DNA of 5,830 nt, from contig USBA01000128.1 in the NCBI GenBank assembly GCA_900552735.1, forward strand, positions 1 through 5,830. The letters are read 5' to 3'. The position numbers and the translations under genes are program-made. Shown here one piece after another: positions 1 to 4,945 of this stretch. This DNA comes from an uncultured Collinsella sp. (lineage in GTDB: Bacteria; Actinomycetota; Coriobacteriia; Coriobacteriales; Coriobacteriaceae). Under the pieces are notes generated by a model. That model saw only the letters and a list, made by a program, of their open reading frames with translations, was not told the origin of the DNA and searched no databases. Numbering within the stretch: the stretch's first letter is position 1; each line of letters starts with the position of its first letter.

Positions 1-55
1 GGCCAACCGGCTCGTCACGCTGGGCGACCCGCTGCGGGTCCCCAAGACCACGTAG
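1..55 (+). CDS. C-terminal end of an unidentified protein (partial, 5' end outside window)
   Basis: An open frame enters from the left edge (codons begin at base 2) and stops at TAG 53-55, giving a tail that reads ANRLVTLGDPLRVPKTT. The codons are mostly C/G-ending like the neighbouring genes, and a strong intrinsic terminator follows 40 bases later, which fits a real gene end. Seventeen residues are too few to assign a family, so no function is given. Other frames across this stretch are also open, so frame choice rests on the stop followed by the terminator. Confidence 0.5.
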   Translation, partial: ANRLVTLGDPLRVPKTT

Positions 56-94
56 CCTGGCCCCGCGCCACACAGCAAAACGGCATCTCGTCAC

Positions 95-126
95 GCGCCC
101 GCGACTATTTGGCCGCGGGCGCTTTT
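95..126 (+). terminator. Rho-independent terminator of the upstream gene
   Basis: A perfect 9-bp GC-rich stem pairs GCGCCCGCG (95-103) with CGCGGGCGC (114-122) around a 10-base loop, and TTTT (123-126) follows directly, with more T-rich sequence to 131. It separates the upstream gene from asnS, so asnS needs its own promoter. Confidence 0.85.
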
Positions 127-181
127 CGTTTGAAAAACCATCCCGTCAATGCCTTATCTGTATAGCCCAAATGAGCCGAGC

Positions 182-190
182 TGCTAGAAT
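182..190 (+). promoter_or_regulatory. Probable asnS promoter, extended -10 TGCTAGAAT
   Basis: TGC followed by TAGAAT (185-190) matches the extended -10 pattern TGnTATAAT with one mismatch in the hexamer. No good -35 hexamer lies 16-18 bases upstream, as is usual for extended -10 promoters. Transcription would begin near 197, giving a leader of about 40 bases before the GTG start. It lies between the upstream terminator and asnS, where a promoter is required. Prediction from sequence only. Confidence 0.5.
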
Positions 191-226
191 ATCGAACTGT
201 ATGGATAACTATCATTCAACCGTTAT

Positions 227-232
227 GGGAGG
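227..232 (+). promoter_or_regulatory. asnS: Ribosome binding site that fixes the asnS start at GTG 237
   Basis: GGGAGG lies 4 bases before GTG 237 and is the only good Shine-Dalgarno near the N-terminus. In-frame ATG codons at 171 and 201 have no such sequence in front, and ATG 225 overlaps the Shine-Dalgarno itself. Confidence 0.75.
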
Positions 233-236
233 ATAC

Positions 237-1640
237 GTGAACCGCACCAAAATCGCGCAGCTCTATGCCGATGCCGAGTCGCTCGGTGGCCAGACCGTCA
301 CCGTTGCCGGCTGGGTCAAGTCCGTCCGCGACATGAAGAACTTTGGCTTCGTTACGCTCAACGACGGCAGCTGCTTCCGCGATCTGCAAGTCGTCATGAA
401 CCGCGAGGCACTCGACAACTACGACGAGATCGCCCACCAAAACGTCTCTGCCGCCCTCATCTGCACCGGCACCGTCAAGCTGACCCCCGATGCGCCCCAG
501 CCCTTCGAGCTCACCGCCGCCTCCATCGAGGTCGAGGGCGTCAGCGCTCCGGATTACCCGCTGCAGAAGAAGCGCGCAACCGTCGAGTTCCTGCGCACCC
601 AGCAGCACCTGCGCCCGCGCACCAACCTGTTCCGCGCCGTGTTCCGCATCCGCTCTGTCGCGGCTGCCGCTATCCACCGCTTCTTCCAGGAGCAGGGCTT
701 TGTCTACGTCAACACCCCCATCATCACCACGAGTGACTGCGAGGGCGCCGGCGAGATGTTCCGCGTGACCACGCTCGACCCTAAAAACCCGCCCCTCACC
801 GAGTCCGGCGAGGTCGACTGGAGCCAGGACTTCTTTGGCAAGCACGCGAGCCTTACCGTGTCCGGCCAGCTCAATGCCGAGAACTTTGCCATGGCCTTTG
901 GCGACGTGTACACCTTTGGCCCCACCTTCCGCGCCGAAAACTCCAACACCACGCGCCACGCCGCCGAGTTTTGGATGATTGAGCCCGAGATGGCCTTCGC
1001 CGACCTCAACGACTACATGGACAACGCCGAGGCCATGCTCAAGTACGTTCTTAAGGACGTTATGGCCACCTGCCCCGACGAGCTCAATATGCTCAACAAG
1101 TTTGTGGACAAGGGTCTGATCGAGCGTCTGAACCACGTGGCAAACTCCGACTTTGCCCGCGTCACCTATACCGAGGCCGTCGAGATCCTGGAGCAGGCGG
1201 TGGCTGCCGGCCACAAGTTCGACTATCCCGTGAGCTGGGGCATCGACCTGCAAACCGAGCACGAGCGTTTCCTGACCGAGGAGCACTTTAAGCGCCCGAC
1301 CTTCGTAACCGACTACCCGGCCGAGATCAAGGCGTTCTACATGCGCATGAACGAGGACGGCAAGACCGTCGCCGCCGCCGACTGCCTGGTTCCCGGTATC
1401 GGCGAGATTATCGGCGGCTCCCAGCGCGAGGAGCGCCTGGATCTGCTCGAGGCCCGCATCAAGGACCTGGGCATGAATCCCGAGCAGTACAAGTACTACC
1501 TTGACCTGCGCCGCTACGGTTCCTGCAAGCACGCCGGCTACGGTCTGGGCTTCGAGCGCTTGGTGATGTACCTCACCGGCGTGGGCAACATCCGCGACGT
1601 CCTGCCGCACCCGCGCACCGTGGGCAACGCCGACTTCTAA
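237..1640 (+). CDS. asnS: Asparaginyl-tRNA synthetase (class II, AsnRS)
   Basis: Cytoplasmic enzyme that uses ATP to charge tRNA-Asn with asparagine. From GTG 237 the protein is 467 aa, almost exactly the length of E. coli AsnS (466). The N-terminal part is an OB-fold anticodon-binding domain (about residues 10-110, with GWVKSVRD and NDGSCF). The class II catalytic core follows: a motif 1 region around HRFFQEQGF; the asparagine-enzyme stretch EGAGEMF (169-175) and FFGK...LTVSGQLN; motif 2 with FRAENSNTTRH (231-241) and EFWMIEPEMAF; late-domain GIGEIIGGSQREERL; and motif 3 GLGFERL (436-442). The GEIIGGSQREE and SGQLN signatures favour AsnRS over AspRS. No frameshift or missing motif is seen. 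The frame stays open back to ATG 171, but the added 22 residues do not look like AsnRS, and 171 lies upstream of the predicted transcript start. It appears monocistronic, with terminators on both sides. Confidence 0.97.
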   Translation: MNRTKIAQLYADAESLGGQTVTVAGWVKSVRDMKNFGFVTLNDGSCFRDLQVVMNREALDNYDEIAHQNVSAALICTGTVKLTPDAPQPFELTAASIEVEGVSAPDYPLQKKRATVEFLRTQQHLRPRTNLFRAVFRIRSVAAAAIHRFFQEQGFVYVNTPIITTSDCEGAGEMFRVTTLDPKNPPLTESGEVDWSQDFFGKHASLTVSGQLNAENFAMAFGDVYTFGPTFRAENSNTTRHAAEFWMIEPEMAFADLNDYMDNAEAMLKYVLKDVMATCPDELNMLNKFVDKGLIERLNHVANSDFARVTYTEAVEILEQAVAAGHKFDYPVSWGIDLQTEHERFLTEEHFKRPTFVTDYPAEIKAFYMRMNEDGKTVAAADCLVPGIGEIIGGSQREERLDLLEARIKDLGMNPEQYKYYLDLRRYGSCKHAGYGLGFERLVMYLTGVGNIRDVLPHPRTVGNADF

Positions 1641-1646
1641 TCTCCA

Positions 1647-1685
1647 CAGCGCACTCAGCGCATTACAGCGCATCACGCCAGCGCC
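1647..1685 (+). repeat. Short imperfect repeat of CAGCGCA between asnS stop and terminator
   Basis: CAGCGCA occurs at 1647-1653, 1656-1662 and 1666-1672, and CAGCGCC at 1679-1685, so the starts are 9, 10 and 13 bases apart. The last copy runs into the 5' arm of the asnS terminator. It may be a slippage-born repeat in the 3' untranslated region. No function is evident. Confidence 0.6.
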
Positions 1686-1712
1686 TCTCGGCAAGCCGAG
1701 GGGCGCTTTTTT
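1681..1712 (+). terminator. Rho-independent terminator of asnS
   Basis: GCGCCTCTCGG (1681-1691) pairs with CCGAGGGGCGC (1696-1706): 11 bp with one G-U wobble (1686/1701) around a CAAG tetraloop. Six T residues (1707-1712) follow directly. It lies 40 bases after the asnS stop. Confidence 0.93.
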
Positions 1713-1888
1713 CAACAGCATCCGTCAAGCTTTTGGCAAGGTTTTGGTCAGTTAGGCAGGGTTGTTGAAAACTCGACCCACCGTTTGCCGGCAACCATCG
1801 ACCGTCCAAGGCGTCATGCGTCCTTAGCCAGGCTCCGCGCCCTAGGCTCTGATCTGCCATCACCAAAAAAGGAAAGGACGTGGGCGCT
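1713..1888 (+). other. Regulator upstream region; no clear promoter, small palindrome and direct-repeat copy
   Basis: These 176 bases lie between the asnS terminator and the WYL regulator and must hold its promoter, but I see no convincing -35/-10 pair. TTGAAA at 1765-1770 resembles a -35, yet nothing like a -10 lies 16-18 bases further on. The stretch contains a perfect 10-bp palindrome, TTGCCGGCAA (1785-1794), and the first copy of GTTGTTGAAAACT (1761-1773), which recurs at 1901-1913. A purine-rich ribosome-binding stretch (AAAAAAGGAAAGGA, 1865-1878) precedes the gene. Confidence 0.4.
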
Positions 1889-2677
1889 ATGACCGAAGCC
1901 GTTGTTGAAAACTACGAGACCACGACCAGGGGCTCCGCCTCGATGGCAGCCTATCGCGCCGTACGCATCCTGCAGCTCTTGAGCGAGAACACCGGCGAGG
2001 ACAAGGCGCTGCTTTCCGACGAGTTGGTCGAGCTCCTCGCCCATCCCGACGACCCCGCCCGCATGCCCATCTCGGCGGCACGCCGCAGCATCTATACCTC
2101 GATATCCGCACTTCGTCACGCCGGATACGAAATCGACTATAAGCGCGGCGTGGGCTATCGGCTCCTCACCCGCCCGCTTGCTGACGAAGAGATCATACGG
2201 CTCCACGGCATGGTCATGCGCAACCGATCGACACCCATAGCCATTCGAAAGAGCATGGCGCAGCACCTGGTCGCCATGGCGAGCGCCGATGTTCGCGACT
2301 ATCTCGATATGCCCGAACCGGCACCGGCCGCCAACGACGCACCCGTCAAGACAACGCGTCCGTACGCCAAGCGTATCGACACGTGCGAACTCGTCGAACA
2401 GGCCATCGACCATGGAACAACCGTCAGCTTTGATATCACAAACGTCCTGACCCGAGGCGAAATCGAGGTGGTACGGATGACGGTCCGGCCCTTTGCCATC
2501 AGGCAGCGCGATGGCGTCTCGTATCTGCTGGGAACGGTCTACGACACCCGAGGCGCCGACGACACCCTGCGCACCGTTGAGATCAGCCGCATGAGAAACG
2601 TCAGCACGCGTTTGCTCGACGGCAAGAAACTCTTTGCCGCGCTAGACGAAGAAGACAGCCCCGCACCCGCAGCGTAA
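1889..2677 (+). CDS. WYL-domain transcriptional regulator with N-terminal winged helix-turn-helix
   Basis: Predicted cytoplasmic DNA-binding regulator of 262 aa; target and ligand are unknown. Residues about 22-93 form a winged helix-turn-helix: first helix YRAVRILQLLSEN, probable recognition helix around SAARRSIYTSISALRHAG (62-79), then a wing with YKRGVGYRLL (84-93). A proline/alanine-rich linker (about 141-152) leads to a WYL-like C-terminal domain (about 165-240). There VRPFAIRQRDGVSYLLG aligns with the usual P...g.wYLvG core, and LRTVEISRMRNV supplies the conserved arginines (228, 234). The namesake tryptophan is serine here (SYLLG, 211-215), and the whole protein has no tryptophan. WYL domains typically sense small ligands or nucleic acid. 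An in-frame GTG at 1880 would add three residues. ATG 1889 is preferred because AAGGACGTG (1874-1882) matches the AAGGAGGTG anti-16S pairing consensus at one mismatch and sits 6 bases upstream. The gene is alone between asnS and the transporter operon; control of that operon is possible but rests only on position. Confidence 0.8.
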   Translation: MTEAVVENYETTTRGSASMAAYRAVRILQLLSENTGEDKALLSDELVELLAHPDDPARMPISAARRSIYTSISALRHAGYEIDYKRGVGYRLLTRPLADEEIIRLHGMVMRNRSTPIAIRKSMAQHLVAMASADVRDYLDMPEPAPAANDAPVKTTRPYAKRIDTCELVEQAIDHGTTVSFDITNVLTRGEIEVVRMTVRPFAIRQRDGVSYLLGTVYDTRGADDTLRTVEISRMRNVSTRLLDGKKLFAALDEEDSPAPAA

Positions 2678-2745
2678 GCCCCGTTACCGTCCGTCGTTCC
2701 TCAGCACCGCCCATCCGGTTCAGTATTAAAAAACCCGCCAGGTTA

Positions 2746-2776
2746 TTGTAAAAATGGACATCGGCGTTACTATAGT
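2746..2776 (+). promoter_or_regulatory. Probable promoter of the ABC transporter operon
   Basis: TTGTAA (2746-2751) is a fair -35. Two overlapping -10 candidates follow: TACTAT (2768-2773, spacer 16) and TATAGT (2771-2776, one mismatch from TATAAT, spacer 19). Transcription would start near 2780-2784, about 55 bases before the binding-protein ATG. The region is AT-rich against its surroundings and is the only good promoter-like site in the gap after the regulator gene. Confidence 0.55.
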
Positions 2777-2778
2777 CC

Positions 2779-2804
2779 CACTTGCACTTTGTCGGAGTGC
2801 AGTG
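2779..2804 (+). promoter_or_regulatory. Inverted repeat at the transcription start of the transporter operon
   Basis: TGCACT (2783-2788) pairs with AGTGCA (2796-2801) around a 7-base loop. The stem extends as CAC (2779-2781) with GTG (2802-2804), bulging one T (2782), for 9 bp in total. It begins 3 bases after the -10, so it could be an operator half-site pair or a hairpin at the 5' end of the transcript. It is not an intrinsic terminator, since no T run follows the stem. Confidence 0.45.
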
Positions 2805-2836
2805 TTTCCAGCCATTTTTATACTGGGGGTAATGAT

Positions 2837-3817
2837 ATGAAGGACATCACCATCAGCCGCAGGAGCCTTCTTGTCTCCGCTGGCCTGCTCGCGCTCGCTC
2901 CGCTCGCCGGATGCGGCGGCAACTCTGGTTCCGGCTCCGCTGCCGCCGGTTCCGACTACACCATCGGCGTTCTGCAGCTCACCGAGCACTCCGCGCTCGA
3001 TGCCGCCAACGACGGCTTCGTCAAGGCCATCAAGAAGAGCCGTCTCAAGGTCAAGATCGACCAGAAGAACGCCCAGAACGACCAGTCCACGTGTAAGTCC
3101 ATTGCCGACAAGTTCGTAGGCGACGGCGTCAACCTGATCTATGCCATCGCTACGCCCGCCGCGCAGGCTGCCGCCGGCGCCACCGCCGATATCCCCATCG
3201 TTGGCTGCGCCATCACCGACTACGCTGCTTCCGGCCTGGTCCAGGACAACGACAAGCCCGGCACCAACGTCACGGGCGCTTCCGACCTCACCCCGGTCGC
3301 CGAGCAGCTCGAGATGATGCAGAAGGTCCTGCCCGACGTTAAGAAGGTCGGCCTGCTCTACTGCACCGCCGAGTCCAACTCCGACGTCCAGATCAAGGCC
3401 GCCAAGAAGGAGCTCGACAAGCTGGGCCTCGAGTACACTGACTTCACCGTCTCGAGCTCCAACGAGATTCAGTCCGTCGGCGAGTCCGCCGTGGGCAAGG
3501 TCGACGCGCTGTACTCCCCCACTGACAACACCATCGCCGCGGGCGCTTCGCAGGTCGGCCAGATCTGCAAGGAGAATAAGCTCCCCTTCGTGACCGGCGA
3601 GGAGGGTATGTGCATGGCCGGCGGCCTGTTCACCCTCTCCATCAACTATGAGGACCTGGGCTACGCCGCGGGCGAGATGGCCGTCAAGATCCTGAAGGGC
3701 GAGGCCAAGCCCGAGGATATGCCGATCAAGCACCTCTCGAGCAAGGACCTGGTCGTCGTCAAGAACGACGAGATGGCCGAGGCCCTGGGCATCGACCTCT
3801 CCGCTCTGGACGAATAG
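2837..3817 (+). CDS. ABC transporter substrate-binding lipoprotein, PF04392 (TrpX-like) family
   Basis: Extracytoplasmic ligand-capture component of an importer, 326 aa. The N-terminus is a lipoprotein signal: SRRSLL (7-12) gives a twin-arginine (Tat)-like motif, then a hydrophobic stretch, then lipobox LAGC with the lipidated cysteine at 26. A Gly/Ser/Ala tether (27-39) follows. The two-lobed PF04392 fold starts at YTIGVLQLTEHSALD (41-55) and continues with DQKNAQND, IATPAAQAA (104-112), GTNVTGASD (142-150), LLYCTAESNS (173-182) and LYSPTDNTI (225-233), all typical of the family. Characterised relatives bind tryptophan, tyrosine or phenylalanine; the ligand here is inferred only as an aromatic amino acid or similar small molecule. 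The protein has no tryptophan residue. ATG 2837 is chosen because GGGGGT (2825-2830) lies 6 bases upstream and the signal peptide starts cleanly there; the in-frame TTG at 2789 falls inside the leader hairpin. First gene of the operon. Confidence 0.93.
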   Translation: MKDITISRRSLLVSAGLLALAPLAGCGGNSGSGSAAAGSDYTIGVLQLTEHSALDAANDGFVKAIKKSRLKVKIDQKNAQNDQSTCKSIADKFVGDGVNLIYAIATPAAQAAAGATADIPIVGCAITDYAASGLVQDNDKPGTNVTGASDLTPVAEQLEMMQKVLPDVKKVGLLYCTAESNSDVQIKAAKKELDKLGLEYTDFTVSSSNEIQSVGESAVGKVDALYSPTDNTIAAGASQVGQICKENKLPFVTGEEGMCMAGGLFTLSINYEDLGYAAGEMAVKILKGEAKPEDMPIKHLSSKDLVVVKNDEMAEALGIDLSALDE

Positions 3818-3888
3818 CGCCATGCGCGGTGACGCGTCTAGGGCCCGCACGCGCGCCACGGCTGCGTTATTCAATATCTGAGTCATTG

Positions 3889-3925
3889 GGGCGAACGCTA
3901 AAGACCGGCGTTCGCCCTGCTTGTT
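3889..3925 (+). terminator. Strong hairpin with weak T tail between binding protein and permease (partial terminator or mRNA-stability stem)
   Basis: GGGCGAACGC (3889-3898) pairs perfectly with GCGTTCGCCC (3908-3917), 10 bp around a 9-base loop. It is followed by TGCTTGTT (3918-3925), which has five T in eight but no run longer than two. The tail suggests incomplete termination. Its place 71 bases after the binding-protein stop fits attenuation of downstream expression or protection of the upstream message from 3' decay. Confidence 0.65.
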
Positions 3926-3926
3926 A

Positions 3927-3946
3927 CGGATGAGACAAAACATCCG
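3927..3946 (+). other. Second small hairpin directly after the first
   Basis: CGGATG (3927-3932) pairs with CATCCG (3941-3946), a perfect 6-bp stem around the loop AGACAAAA. It starts 9 bases after the preceding larger stem, giving two stacked hairpins in the gap. No T run follows directly; CTCTTTTAT appears about 8 bases later (3954-3962). Confidence 0.45.
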
Positions 3947-3975
3947 GCCGCAGCTCTTTTATGCAGTGTTACCGC

Positions 3976-3981
3976 TATTAT
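3976..3981 (+). promoter_or_regulatory. Possible weak internal promoter (-10 TATTAT) before the permease gene
   Basis: TATTAT differs from TATAAT at one base and lies 41 bases before the permease ATG, downstream of the two hairpins. No acceptable -35 is found 16-18 bases upstream and there is no TGn extension, so this is only a candidate for separate transcription of the permease and ATPase genes. Confidence 0.25.
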
Positions 3982-4021
3982 GGAAAATCACGTGTCCACC
4001 CTATCCTAGGAGGTATGAAGC

Positions 4022-4945
4022 ATGCTCATTGCATTGCAGGGCGCCATTTCGCAGGGCGTCCTCTGGGGCATCATGGTGCTCGGCGTGTTTATCACGTTCC
4101 GCCTGCTCGACATCCCCGATATGACCTGCGACGGCAGCTTTGCCCTCGGCGGCTGTGTTTGCGCCGTGCTCATCGTCAACAATAACGTCGACCCGCTGCT
4201 CGCCGTGCTTGCCGGCATGTGCGCCGGTGCCATCGCCGGTGCCGTCACGGGCATCTTGACCACCGTCTTTGAGATTCCCGCGATCCTTGCCGGAATCCTT
4301 ACGCAGATCAGTCTGTGGTCCATCAACCTGCGCATCATGGGCAAATCCAACACGCCCATCCTTGCCAAGGGCACCATCTTCTCATCCGTCAGCCACATGA
4401 CGGGCCTGCCGCAGTCCACCGTTGCCATCATCCTGGGCATTGTGCTGGCCGTGGCCATCGTCGCCATCCTGTACTGGTTCTTTGGCACCGAGATCGGCTC
4501 GGCGCTGCGTGCCACCGGCAACAACGAGTACATGATCCGCGCCTTGGGCGTCAACACCAACTCCACCAAGATGATCGCCCTCGTGCTCTCTAACGCCCTT
4601 ATCGGCCTTTCGGGTGCGCTCATCTGCCAGAGCCAGAAGTACGCTGACATTGGCATGGGCACCGGCGCCATCGTTATCGGTCTTGCCGCCATTGTTATCG
4701 GCGAGGTGCTCGGCCGCCTGCTGCCCGGCGGTCTGACGCAGTTTAGCGTCCGTCTTGCCTCTGCAGTCTTTGGCTCCGTGGTGTACTTCCTCATTCGCGC
4801 CATCGTGCTGCAGCTGGGCATGGATGCCAACGACATGAAGCTGCTCTCCGCCGTGATCGTTGCCGTGGCCCTGTGCGTGCCCGTGGTTTGGGAGCGCTAT
4901 AAGCTCCGCAGCTCCTACACGAAGGGAGATGAGGCAGATGCTTAA
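4022..4945 (+). CDS. ABC transporter permease, BPD_transp_2 / TrpY-like family
   Basis: Integral inner-membrane subunit of the importer, 307 aa. Eight or nine hydrophobic segments can be read at roughly 6-27, 37-55, 57-80, 83-100, 130-155, 184-205, 215-235, 245-265 and 272-292. Between the first two, DIPDMTCDGSFALGG (30-44) is the conserved signature of permeases paired with PF04392 binding proteins. The cytoplasmic loop EIGSALRATGNNEYMIRALG (157-176) is the EAA-type coupling loop that docks on the ATPase. The family resembles branched-chain amino acid (LivH-type) permeases, but the neighbours place it in the TrpXYZ-like group. It probably works as a homodimer, because only one permease gene is present. 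The start is set by AGGAGGT (4008-4014), 7 bases before ATG 4022; ATG 4015 is out of frame. The 3' end overlaps the ATPase gene by 8 bases, pointing to translational coupling. Confidence 0.94.
   Translation: MLIALQGAISQGVLWGIMVLGVFITFRLLDIPDMTCDGSFALGGCVCAVLIVNNNVDPLLAVLAGMCAGAIAGAVTGILTTVFEIPAILAGILTQISLWSINLRIMGKSNTPILAKGTIFSSVSHMTGLPQSTVAIILGIVLAVAIVAILYWFFGTEIGSALRATGNNEYMIRALGVNTNSTKMIALVLSNALIGLSGALICQSQKYADIGMGTGAIVIGLAAIVIGEVLGRLLPGGLTQFSVRLASAVFGSVVYFLIRAIVLQLGMDANDMKLLSAVIVAVALCVPVVWERYKLRSSYTKGDEADA

Noticed and set aside
216..1721. 501-codon open frame on the minus strand opposite asnS
   Set aside because: Its translation is rich in Gly, Val, Leu, Ala and His with no domain pattern. 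It is the expected antisense shadow of a GC-biased gene, and the + strand frame encodes an intact AsnRS.
1880..1888. GTG 1880 as the start of the WYL regulator
   Set aside because: Possible, adding three residues, but GTG 1880 overlaps the best Shine-Dalgarno match; ATG 1889 has better spacing. The difference does not affect function.
2777..2836. T-box or other riboswitch in the importer leader
   Set aside because: The leader is only about 55 bases. I see no T-box consensus, no specifier loop and no terminator/antiterminator pair; only the small inverted repeat and a weak CCAG/CTGG pairing (2808-2811/2823-2826) are present.
3831..3845. Palindromes GACGCGTC and GGGCCC after the binding-protein stop
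   Set aside because: Short GC-rich palindromes expected by chance at this base composition, with no stem-loop or spacing pattern to support a site.
2726..3943. 405-codon open frame on the minus strand opposite the binding protein
   Set aside because: Low-complexity V/G/L/D composition, no ribosome binding site of note and no motifs; the + strand carries a full lipoprotein with family signatures.
4860..4937. Longer N-terminus of the ATPase starting at ATG 4860
   Set aside because: This would overlap the permease gene by 86 bases and add 26 residues unlike any ABC ATPase N-terminus; ATG 4938 has a proper ribosome binding site.
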